A DNA stretch of 32,424 bases. It comes from Sphingomonas sp. GM_Shp_1 (lineage in GTDB: Bacteria; Pseudomonadota; Alphaproteobacteria; Sphingomonadales; Sphingomonadaceae). Shown piece by piece: positions 10,930 to 17,039 of the stretch (its first letter is position 1; every line of letters starts with the position of its first letter). The notes under the pieces are model-generated. The model was not told the DNA's origin. It worked only from the letters and a program-made list of their open reading frames with translations, and made no database searches. The stretch lies in assembly GCF_026540895.1 (NCBI RefSeq), contig NZ_JALNUR010000036.1, positions 1 through 32,424 on the forward strand. The letters are read 5' to 3'. Position numbers and translations under genes: made by a program.

Positions 10930-11100
10930 TCCGTCGCCCCAGCGCAGGCTGGGGCCTTTATGATTAGAGCGGGATGACATCAGGTTGATCCACCCCTCCC
11001 CTTCAGGGGAGGGGCTCGGCTCAGGTCGACTCCATGTCATCCTGCTCCAGGTGCCAGCGTCGCCGAAGATCTCAGCCTTTGCCGGGGTGACGTTGGGGTT
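10930..11100. repeat. Composite intergenic palindromes after secA
   Basis: This gene-free stretch holds nested inverted repeats: CCCCAGC...GCTGGGG near 10936-10951, GGGATGACAT (10971-10980) matched by ATGTCATCC (11033-11041), and CCCCTCCCC/GGGGAGGGG arms around 10993-11013. A similar CCCCAGC...GGGGTGACG family occurs at 22912-22988. Frames across it encode only repeat peptides. Nothing else is seen between the secA terminator and the gene at 11162. Confidence 0.65.
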
Positions 11101-11161
11101 CCGTCAGACAGCGACGGTTCAGCGACACGGCGCCATCCTCCGGCAACAGGGAGAAAGAGGG

Positions 11162-11524
11162 ATGAGACACCAGGCGATTCTCGCGGCTGCGCTGCTTGCA
11201 CACCCCATCGCGGCACCCGCGCAATTTACCCAGGCCGGTCCGCCCGCCGACATCGTCGCCATGCCGGGCCAGCCCGATGTCTCGCCCAATATGTCGAACG
11301 ACCGCCGCGACATCCGCCGTTCGATCCGCGAAGGACGGCGGAGCGGCGATATCAGCCGGGCCGAGGCGCGCTCCTTCCGGCGTGACGATGCGGCGATCGG
11401 TTCGCTGGCGGATCGCTTTGCATCCGATGGGCTTTCGCCCTCTGAACAGGCCGAACTGCAAAGCCGGACGCAAGCGCTTCGCGGCATGGTCAATGCCCGG
11501 CGGGTGCGGGGCGGCAAGCCCTGA
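11162..11524 (+). CDS. Secreted protein of unknown function
   Basis: I do not assign a family. The 120-residue product starts MRHQAILAAALLAHPIAAPAQ, a signal peptide with likely cleavage after APA. The mature part is short, highly charged and probably helical, with the repeated pattern DRRDIRRSIREGRRSGDISRA followed by RSFRRDDAAIGSLADRFASD. It ends without Cys or a membrane segment. The ATG at 11162 is preceded by a purine-rich AGGGAGAAAGAGG; the frame is open back to 10985, but that region is intergenic repeat. A bidirectional terminator follows, separating it from the convergent lipoprotein gene. A periplasmic Arg-rich structural or stress protein is a guess only. Confidence 0.75.
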   Translation: MRHQAILAAALLAHPIAAPAQFTQAGPPADIVAMPGQPDVSPNMSNDRRDIRRSIREGRRSGDISRAEARSFRRDDAAIGSLADRFASDGLSPSEQAELQSRTQALRGMVNARRVRGGKP

Positions 11525-11534
11525 ATGCAAAAAT

Positions 11535-11569
11535 GGGCGGCCACCCATCGGGTGACCACCCCTTTTTTT
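11535..11569. terminator. Bidirectional terminator between convergent genes
   Basis: Arms at 11535-11546 and 11550-11561 pair at 10 of 12 positions around ATC. Seven T (11563-11569) follow on the plus strand, and AAAAA lies just upstream (a T-run for the minus strand). It serves the gene ending at 11524 and the one ending at 11589. Confidence 0.8.
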
Positions 11570-11588
11570 GGCCGGAAATCCCGGGCGA

Positions 11589-12170
11589 TTATTTCGGCAG
11601 CACCACCGTCGGCCCGATCGTGCTGACGATCGCGCGGGCATCGAAGGCGCGCAGATTGTCGCGCGGGATCGGGCCCTTGCGCATCACGACTTCGGCGGTC
11701 GCTTCGTAGCGGTCGATGGTGTTGATATCCATGTTGTTGCCGAAGAAGGGATCGCCCCAGAAGGGGTCCCAGCTACGCCAGCCAAAGCCGCGGCCATAAT
11801 AGCGCCAGGAGGGGCCCCACCAGCCGCCGCCCCATCCGCCGAAGCCGGGTCCAAAGCCGCCGGGCGTCGAATAGGTGCGCGAGCGCAACTGGGTGTCGCG
11901 GTCGGCCATGACGAAATAGTCATAGCCGTTGGCCAGGGTCAGTTCCGCCGCACGGAACAACAGATAGCGCTCGACCGTGTCGCGCGACGTCACGGTGTTG
12001 CCCGCGAAGCTGACAATGAAGCGACCGGGCTCGATCTGCTGCTCGGAATAGCCGGTGCGGTAGAAGCCCGAACCCGTGGCCGGGCGATAGGCGGTTTCGG
12101 TCGCGCATCCCGCGACCATCAAGGTGCTGGCGCCGAGCAGCGCGAGCGCGATCTTCCGACCGAATTGCAT
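11589..12170 (-). CDS. CC0125/CC1285-type lipoprotein
   Basis: A 193-residue outer-envelope lipoprotein. The signal ends in the lipobox VAGC (Cys about 22). The mature N-terminal half carries the family pattern GYSEQQIEPGRFIVSFAGN followed by LLFRAAELTLANGYDYFVM, which I recognise from the CC0125/CC1285 lipoproteins of Caulobacter and sphingomonads; the function is unknown. A middle insert at about 108-148 is very rich in Gly, Trp, Tyr and Phe (GGWGGGWWG, SWDPFWGDPFFG). The ATG at 12170 is preferred over GTG at 12176 because AGGAAG then lies about 8 bases away. yjbQ lies 126 bases upstream on the same strand. Confidence 0.85.
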   Translation of the reverse strand: MQFGRKIALALLGASTLMVAGCATETAYRPATGSGFYRTGYSEQQIEPGRFIVSFAGNTVTSRDTVERYLLFRAAELTLANGYDYFVMADRDTQLRSRTYSTPGGFGPGFGGWGGGWWGPSWRYYGRGFGWRSWDPFWGDPFFGNNMDINTIDRYEATAEVVMRKGPIPRDNLRAFDARAIVSTIGPTVVLPK

Positions 12171-12296
12171 GGACACTTCTTCCTTTCCTTGCCACCCGGC
12201 CGGAACCGGACGGCAACAGCCCTGTAGCTGGTGGCTGTTTAGCCCATCCCGACAAAACGGTCGATGAACGGTTTTGCTCCCGCGATGAATAGTGCG

Positions 12297-12716
12297 TCAC
12301 GCACCGGCCATATGCGCGGCGATCTGTCGCCGATGCGGCGCCCGCCGATGCTCGAACAGATAGATGCCCTGCCACGTCCCGAGCATCAGCCGCCCGCCGA
12401 TCAGCGGGATCGACAGATGGACACCGGTCAGGATGCTGCGCAGATGCGCGGGCATGTCGTCGGGCCCCTCGTCGTCATGGGCATAGGCGTTCCGGTCCTC
12501 CGGCGCGAGCCGGGCGAAATAGTCGAGGATATCGGTCTTCACCTCCGGCGCGGCATTTTCCTGGATGATCAGCGAGGCCGAGGTGTGGCGGCAGAAGAGG
12601 GTCAGCAGCCCCTCGTCCATATCCTGCTCGCGCACCCAGGCGGACACGGCACGGGTGATTTCGGTCAGGCCCTGACCATGGGTATCGACCGACAATAGGG
12701 TGGTGGCTTGGCGCAT
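12297..12716 (-). CDS. YjbQ/UPF0047 family protein (secondary thiamine-phosphate synthase-like)
   Basis: This 139-residue protein matches the YjbQ (UPF0047) family: RHTSASLIIQENA at about 43-55, the acidic segment DDEGPDDMPAHLRS, and LMLGTWQGIYLFEHR near the C-terminus, in the usual order and length. E. coli YjbQ has weak thiamine-phosphate synthase activity, but the physiological role of the family is unsettled; a metal site formed by conserved His is known. The start MRQATTLLSVDTHGQGL is the family N-terminus. A GGAGG lies only about 2 bases before that ATG, so the longer in-frame ATG at 12761 (15 more residues) cannot be fully excluded. No thiamine gene is adjacent. Confidence 0.9.
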   Translation of the reverse strand: MRQATTLLSVDTHGQGLTEITRAVSAWVREQDMDEGLLTLFCRHTSASLIIQENAAPEVKTDILDYFARLAPEDRNAYAHDDEGPDDMPAHLRSILTGVHLSIPLIGGRLMLGTWQGIYLFEHRRAPHRRQIAAHMAGA

Positions 12717-12775
12717 GCCTCCATCATGCCCGAGCGCGGGGGTTCGTTCCAGCGGGGCCATGAGACGAGCCGAAA

Positions 12776-12800
12776 TGAACGGCTTGATCGGACATGCGTT
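12776..12800 (+). promoter_or_regulatory. Possible EcfG-type promoter of the glycine-zipper gene
   Basis: TGAAC (12776-12780), 16 bases, then CGTT (12797-12800) resembles the general-stress consensus GGAAC-N16/17-CGTT of alphaproteobacteria with one mismatch. Transcription would start near 12807, giving a leader of about 23 bases that includes AAGGAG. The match is short and could be chance. Confidence 0.35.
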
Positions 12801-12829
12801 GTGCGGGCTTGAGGAAAAGGAGACCTGCC

Positions 12830-13198
12830 ATGAAAGCCCTGATCGCCGCTTTGGCCGTCGTTACCGTCGCGGCCCCCATCGCCGCCACCCCCGCCGTCGC
12901 GCAGGAGCGCGACTATCGCTGGCATGGCGATCGTGACGATTGGGATGCCTCGCGCGACTATCGCCGGAGCAATGCCCGCGAACGGCGCCTGAGCCGCGAC
13001 GATCAGGTGTTCCGGGGCCGTGACGGCCGGACCTATTGCAAGCGCAACGACGGCACGACCGGCCTGGTCGTGGGTGCGCTCGGCGGCGGTGTGCTGGGCA
13101 ATGTGATCGGCGGCGGCACGCTGGGCACGCTGCTCGGCGCGGGTGGCGGCGCGCTGCTCGGCCGGTCGATCGATCGCGGCAAGGTTCGTTGCCGCTAA
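12830..13198 (+). CDS. Glycine-zipper 2TM domain secreted protein
   Basis: A 122-residue envelope protein. MKALIAALAVVTVAAPIAATPAVA is a signal peptide with cleavage at AVA-QE. A charged DRDDWDASRDYRR-type segment follows, then YCKRNDGTTG and the glycine zipper VVGALGGGVLGNVIGGGTLG with a further G-rich helix, ending GRSIDRGKVRCR. This is the Rick_17kDa_Anti/glycine-zipper 2TM architecture frequent in sphingomonads. Two Cys (in YCKR and VRCR) flank the zipper. The ATG at 12830 has AAGGAG at 12817-12822. It diverges from yjbQ and is followed by a long perfect hairpin. The role is unknown; related proteins affect outer-membrane integrity. Confidence 0.9.
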   Translation: MKALIAALAVVTVAAPIAATPAVAQERDYRWHGDRDDWDASRDYRRSNARERRLSRDDQVFRGRDGRTYCKRNDGTTGLVVGALGGGVLGNVIGGGTLGTLLGAGGGALLGRSIDRGKVRCR

Positions 13199-13211
13199 GG
13201 CGTTGACCGGC

Positions 13212-13252
13212 AAAGGGGATATCGCCGGGCTCACCCCGGCGATATCCCCTTT
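13212..13252. terminator. Perfect 18-base hairpin, terminator-like
   Basis: Arms 13212-13229 and 13235-13252 are perfect complements around the loop CTCAC. They begin and end with AAA/TTT. A U-run beyond the stem is lacking, so it may end transcription of the glycine-zipper gene or protect its mRNA. Confidence 0.6.
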
Positions 13253-13311
13253 CGCTGGCCTCTAGCCAAACGCCCTTCGCCTGGCCCATGATGTCCGGCG
13301 GGAGGGAAATG

Positions 13312-13689
13312 ATGGCTTTCGATCTGAAATGGACCACCGCGATGGCCGCCGCGTTGCTGGCCAGCGGTTGCAACCGGTCCAATGCCGATGACGGCTGGAC
13401 CGCCGAGCAGGATACCGCGATCTGCACCGATGCGCAGGGCAAGCGCCTGCCCGACGATCGTTGCCGACAGACGCGTATGGGCGGTGGCGGCGGGGCCTTC
13501 TGGTATTTTCTGGGGCGCGGTCGCCCCATTCCCTTTTATGGCGAGCGGGCGACGGGGGGAAGCTTCCGCCCAGCATCGGGTGCGCGCTACGCCGTCGCAC
13601 CGGCGAGGAGCGCGATGACACGCGCGGCGGCGGTCAGTCGCGGCGGCTTCGGCACCTCCGCCTCGCGCTTCGGCAGCATCCACGCATGA
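13312..13689 (+). CDS. YgiB-like (DUF1190-like) lipoprotein
   Basis: A 125-residue predicted lipoprotein: MAFDLKWTTAMAAALLASGC ends in a lipobox (LASGC, Cys20). The mature protein has EQDTAICTDAQGKRLPDDRC, a Gly-rich segment with FWYFLGRG, and a tail with SRGGFGTSASRFGS. The tail resembles the TRGGFGxS end of E. coli YgiB (DUF1190), and the next gene is the YgiC-type ATP-grasp protein, exactly as in ygiB-ygiC. Its TGA overlaps the ATG of the next gene (ATGA at 13686-13689), indicating translational coupling. The ATG at 13312 has GGAGG at 6 bases; 13309 and 13288 are alternatives. Overall similarity to YgiB is judged by eye and is weak outside the tail. Confidence 0.78.
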   Translation: MAFDLKWTTAMAAALLASGCNRSNADDGWTAEQDTAICTDAQGKRLPDDRCRQTRMGGGGGAFWYFLGRGRPIPFYGERATGGSFRPASGARYAVAPARSAMTRAAAVSRGGFGTSASRFGSIHA

Positions 13690-14834
13690 TCCGCGAGACG
13701 CTCTCGCCCCGGCCCGACTGGCGCGCCAAGGTCGAGGCGTTGGGCCTGATCTGGCATGCGGGCGAGAAGCGGCCCTATTGGGACGAAAGCGCCTGCTATC
13801 GCTTCACGTGTGGGCAGATCGACCGGATCGAGGCGGCGACGACCGAACTCTATCGCCTGTTCCTGGCGGCGGGGGAGGCGGTGGTCAGCGATCCGGCCCT
13901 GCTTCGTCGCTTCGCCATCCCGCCCGCCTTTCACGACCCCATTTGCGAGGCGTGGGAGGCCGAGCCGCCCTCGCTCAATTTCGGGCGGTTCGACCTGGGC
14001 TTCGATGGCAGTGATGCGCCCAAGCTGTTCGAGTTCAACTGCGACACGCCGACCTCGCTGCTCGAAGCGGCGGTGGTGCAATGGGCGTGGAAGGAGGAAT
14101 GTTTCCCTGCGCTCGACCAGTTCAACAGCCTGCACGAGGCCCTGGTCGCGCGCTGGCGGGAGATTGCACCCCATCTGCCCGCCACGCTCCACGTCGCGCA
14201 TGTCGCCGACATGGCGGGCGAGGATGCGGTGACGGCGGCCTATCTGCGCGACACGGCGGAGGCGGCGGGGATCACGACCGTGCCGATCCTGATGGAGCGC
14301 ATCGGATGGGACCATGATGCGCATTGCTTCGTCGATGAGGCGGACATGCGGATCGAGGCTCTGTTCAAGCTCTATCCCTGGGAATGGCTGGTCCATGAGG
14401 AGTTCGCGCCGCATCTGCTCGACAATCTGGAGCGTGGCGACCTGATCTGGCTGGAGCCGATCTGGAAGATGATCTGGTCGAACAAGGCGATCCTGCCGGT
14501 GCTGTGGGACCTGTTCCCCGGCCATCCGAACCTGCTGCCCGCCAGCTTTACCATTCCGCAAGGGGATGCGGTCGCCAAGCCGCTGCTGTCGCGAGAGGGG
14601 GCGAACGTCTCGATCCGCCGGGCCGGGGCCATCGTGGCGGAAACCGCGGGGGACTATGGCGAGGAGGGCTATATCTACCAGTCGCTATACCGCCTGCCGG
14701 AGACCGCGCCGGGATGCTATCCGGTGTTGGGAAGCTGGGTGGTCGACGGCGCACCAGTGGGGATGGGGATCCGCGAGGACGGACTGATCACCTCGAACAC
14801 CGCGCGGTTCGTACCGCATGTGATCGACGGCTGA
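13686..14834 (+). CDS. YgiC/YjfC-type ATP-grasp protein, glutathionylspermidine synthase family
   Basis: A 382-residue cytosolic ATP-grasp ligase of the GSP_synth family (E. coli YgiC is 386 residues). Seen are KLFEFNCDTPTSLLEAAVVQ (about 117-136), the central WEWLVHEEF region, the nucleotide-binding stretch AKPLLSREGANVSI (about 297-310), EEGYIYQSLYRLP, and the C-terminal SWVVDGAPVGMGIRED. The family joins an amine to a peptide carboxylate with ATP; bona fide Gsp synthase also has an amidase domain, absent here, and YgiC homologues tested in E. coli lack that activity, so the substrate is unknown. The start overlaps the YgiB-like stop by four bases. Coupling to a lipoprotein suggests action on an envelope-related peptide or amine (inference). 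Confidence 0.9.
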   Translation: MIRETLSPRPDWRAKVEALGLIWHAGEKRPYWDESACYRFTCGQIDRIEAATTELYRLFLAAGEAVVSDPALLRRFAIPPAFHDPICEAWEAEPPSLNFGRFDLGFDGSDAPKLFEFNCDTPTSLLEAAVVQWAWKEECFPALDQFNSLHEALVARWREIAPHLPATLHVAHVADMAGEDAVTAAYLRDTAEAAGITTVPILMERIGWDHDAHCFVDEADMRIEALFKLYPWEWLVHEEFAPHLLDNLERGDLIWLEPIWKMIWSNKAILPVLWDLFPGHPNLLPASFTIPQGDAVAKPLLSREGANVSIRRAGAIVAETAGDYGEEGYIYQSLYRLPETAPGCYPVLGSWVVDGAPVGMGIREDGLITSNTARFVPHVIDG

Positions 14835-14849
14835 TCCGTCATGGCTGAT

Positions 14850-14870
14850 GCTGTCGGGGGAGAAGACAGC
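14850..14870 (-). terminator. Weak hairpin downstream of tRNA-Asn
   Basis: GCTGTC and GACAGC (14850-14855, 14865-14870) form a six-base stem just past the 3' end of the tRNA on the minus strand. There is no T-run; it may be a processing or weak termination structure. Confidence 0.3.
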
Positions 14871-14875
14871 GCCGG

Positions 14876-14950
14876 TGGCTCCCTGAGTAGGATTCGAACC
14901 TACGGCCGCTCGATTAACAGTCGAGAGCTCTACCGCTGAGCTATCAGGGA
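14876..14950 (-). tRNA. tRNA-Asn (anticodon GTT)
   Basis: Read on the minus strand, the acceptor arms TCCCTGA/TCAGGGA pair fully, the D-arm is TAGCTCAGCGGTAGAGCT, and the anticodon stem CTCGA/TCGAG encloses the loop CTGTTAA, giving anticodon GTT (Asn). The T-arm contains GGTTCGAATCC. Discriminator G and an encoded CCA complete the 75-base gene. It lies between the YgiC-like gene and NAD kinase. Confidence 0.98.
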
Positions 14951-14973
14951 ATGTTCCGGCGCTGTGGAGGGGT

Positions 14974-15001
14974 CCTATAAAGGGCTCGAAAAATGCCGCA
15001 A
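14974..15001 (-). promoter_or_regulatory. Promoter of tRNA-Asn
   Basis: On the minus strand TTGCGG (15001-14996), 16 bases, then TATAGG (14979-14974) gives a fair housekeeping promoter. Transcription would start near 14967, about 16 bases before the mature tRNA. Confidence 0.6.
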
Positions 15002-15042
15002 CCCCTTTTTTGACGGTTTTGCGTAAGTCCGTCCGCCAAAGC

Positions 15043-15051
15043 TGTGGATAA
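15043..15051 (-). promoter_or_regulatory. Isolated perfect DnaA-box sequence
   Basis: TTATCCACA on the minus strand matches the strong DnaA-box consensus exactly. It stands alone, about 40 bases upstream of the tRNA-Asn promoter. A 9-base match can occur by chance. Confidence 0.35.
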
Positions 15052-15095
15052 TTCGACGGACTGGCGACGATCCATACTCATGCGATGACCTTCCC

Positions 15096-15120
15096 ATTCC
15101 TCCCCTCACAGGGGAGGAAT
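15096..15120 (-). terminator. Hairpin downstream of NAD kinase
   Basis: Perfect 11-base arms ATTCCTCCCCT/AGGGGAGGAAT surround CAC, 16 bases past the nadK stop on the minus strand. No T-run follows, so it may be a repeat-derived mRNA end rather than a classical terminator. Confidence 0.45.
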
Positions 15121-15136
15121 ATGGAAAGTTTGCCGG

Positions 15137-15916
15137 TCAGGCGACGAACTGCTCCATCGTGATGCGGTCATCCAGCGCGTGTTCGGGATCGAACATCAGG
15201 GTCAGTTCGCGCGAGCGGTCCATGCAGATATCGACCTGTGCCACGTCGCGCACTTCGCGCTGGTCGGCGACCGCCGAGACGGGGCGCTTGCCGGGATCGA
15301 GCACGCGGATCGAAATCCGCGCCTTGTCTGGCAGGATCGCGCCGCGCCAGCGCCGGGGCCGAAACGGGCTGATCGGGGTCAGCGCGATCAGCGCCGAGCC
15401 GAGCGGCAGGATCGGCCCTTGCGCGGAGAAATTATAGGCGGTCGAGCCCGCCGGGGTCGCGGCCAATATCCCGTCACAGGCCAGTTCGGGCAGGACCACC
15501 CGTTCGTTGACCATGACCTCCAGCTTGGCGGTCTGGCGGGTTTCGCGGAGCAGCGAGACTTCGTTGATCGCGGGCAACTGATGCACGCGCCCGTCGATTC
15601 CGGTCGCGGTCATCTGGAGCGGGGTGACGCGGAACGGCTTGGCACGGGCGAGCCGGTCTTCCAGGCCATAGCTGCGCCATTCGTTCATCAGGAAGCCGAC
15701 CGTGCCCAGGTTCATGCCGAACACCGGCACCGGCCCGCGCCGCCGCTCCAGCATGCGATGAAGCGTCTGGAGCATGAAGCCGTCTCCGCCCAGCGCGATG
15801 ACATAATCGGCCTCGTCGAAATCGACCCAGTCGGCGCTGTTGAGCAGGTCGGCGACCGCCGCCTGGGCCGGTGCGGTGGGCGAGGCGACCAGCGCCCGCC
15901 GAACGGGAAGGGTCAT
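15137..15916 (-). CDS. nadK: NAD kinase
   Basis: NAD kinase phosphorylates NAD to NADP in the cytosol. The 259-residue length fits alphaproteobacterial enzymes. The diphosphate-binding motif GGDGFML is at about 43-49, the NE/D motif is INEVSLLR (about 117), and the Gly-rich loop DGILAATPAGSTAYNFSA follows; all family-defining residues are present. The ATG overlaps the stop of moaA by four bases (ATGA in minus reading at 15916-15913), so it is translated coupled to moaA. A perfect hairpin lies past the stop. No regulatory site is visible. Confidence 0.96.
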   Translation of the reverse strand: MTLPVRRALVASPTAPAQAAVADLLNSADWVDFDEADYVIALGGDGFMLQTLHRMLERRRGPVPVFGMNLGTVGFLMNEWRSYGLEDRLARAKPFRVTPLQMTATGIDGRVHQLPAINEVSLLRETRQTAKLEVMVNERVVLPELACDGILAATPAGSTAYNFSAQGPILPLGSALIALTPISPFRPRRWRGAILPDKARISIRVLDPGKRPVSAVADQREVRDVAQVDICMDRSRELTLMFDPEHALDDRITMEQFVA

Positions 15917-16962
15917 CCGCCGGTCACGCTCATGTGACGTGAGACCGCCGGGGCCGACCCCGCCTCGATCCGGAAGTCGTGCCGCGCGGGCTTCGCCGCC
16001 AGCCCCGCATTTATCGCGGCGTCCAGCCCGGCAACCCCGCCGTCGCGCAGCGCGGCCTTCAAATCCACCTGATCCTCATGACCGAGACACATATACAGCT
16101 TGCCCTCGGTCGTCAGCCTCACACGGTTGCAGCCGTCGCAAAAATTCGCGGTCAGCGGCGAAATCAGCCCGAGCCGGGTGTCGGTGCCCTCGACCTGCCA
16201 ATAGCGGGCCGGGCCGCCTGTGCGATGCCCGGCGCGAACCAGCGGGAAACGTGCCGAAAGCCGGTCGAACACCTCGGTCAGCGGCAGGAAACGATCGACC
16301 CGGTCCTCATCGATCGCACCCAGCGGCATCGTTTCGATCAGCGACAGGTCCAGCCCCTCGGCCACGCACCATTCGAGCATCGAGGCGATCTCGTCCTCGT
16401 TCAGGCCCTTCAGCGCGACCATGTTGATCTTGATCGCCAGCCCCGCGTCGCGCGCGGTCAATATGCCATGGATCACCTGATGCACGTCGCCGTGCCGGGT
16501 GATGTAGCGGAAGCGTTCGGGATCGCGGCTGTCCAGGCTGACATTGATCCGACGGACGCCCGCATCGACCAGCGTCGCGGCGTGCTCGGCCAGCCGCGTG
16601 GCATTGGTCGTCATGGTCAACTCGTCCAGGCCATGCCCGACATGGCTGCCCAGGCGGCGTACCAGATCGGCCACGTCGCGCCGGACCAGCGGTTCGCCAC
16701 CCGACAGGCGGATTCGGGTCACGCCGCGCGCGATGAAGCGTTCGGCGATGATCGCGATCTCCTCCAGGCTCAGCAGCTTGGCGCGCGGCAGGAAGGTCAT
16801 CTGCTCCGCCATGCAATAGCGGCAGCGCAGGTCGCACCGGTCGGTCACCGAAATCCGCAGATAACGGATCGTGCGGCCATGCTGGTCGATCAACGACCCC
16901 CCGGTCGAACGCGGATCGGCCAGCGATCCGACAGTCGAGGCATTGATGCAACCCATTGTCAT
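15913..16962 (-). CDS. moaA: GTP 3',8-cyclase MoaA
   Basis: MoaA is the radical-SAM enzyme that starts molybdenum cofactor synthesis by converting GTP to the cyclised intermediate used by MoaC. The N-terminal 4Fe-4S/SAM site CDLRCRYC (Cys43, 47, 50) and the C-terminal second cluster CDGCNRVRL...MC (Cys275, 278, 292) are intact, as are SGGEPLVRRD and TTNATRL. The protein lacks the C-terminal GG-like end by name but ends SVTGG, matching the conserved double-Gly tail needed for activity. I choose ATG 16962 (349 residues) because GGGG lies 8 bases upstream; 16956 (ATG) and 16992 (TTG) are alternatives. No other moa/moe gene is in the window; nadK follows in overlap. Confidence 0.95.
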   Translation of the reverse strand: MTMGCINASTVGSLADPRSTGGSLIDQHGRTIRYLRISVTDRCDLRCRYCMAEQMTFLPRAKLLSLEEIAIIAERFIARGVTRIRLSGGEPLVRRDVADLVRRLGSHVGHGLDELTMTTNATRLAEHAATLVDAGVRRINVSLDSRDPERFRYITRHGDVHQVIHGILTARDAGLAIKINMVALKGLNEDEIASMLEWCVAEGLDLSLIETMPLGAIDEDRVDRFLPLTEVFDRLSARFPLVRAGHRTGGPARYWQVEGTDTRLGLISPLTANFCDGCNRVRLTTEGKLYMCLGHEDQVDLKAALRDGGVAGLDAAINAGLAAKPARHDFRIEAGSAPAVSRHMSVTGG

Positions 16963-17039
16963 GAAGTTAGCCCCATGACGGGACGCGGGCAAGGCGGATT
17001 GCCATTGGTCTTGTCCAAGCCGGTGGATAGGGTGCGCCC

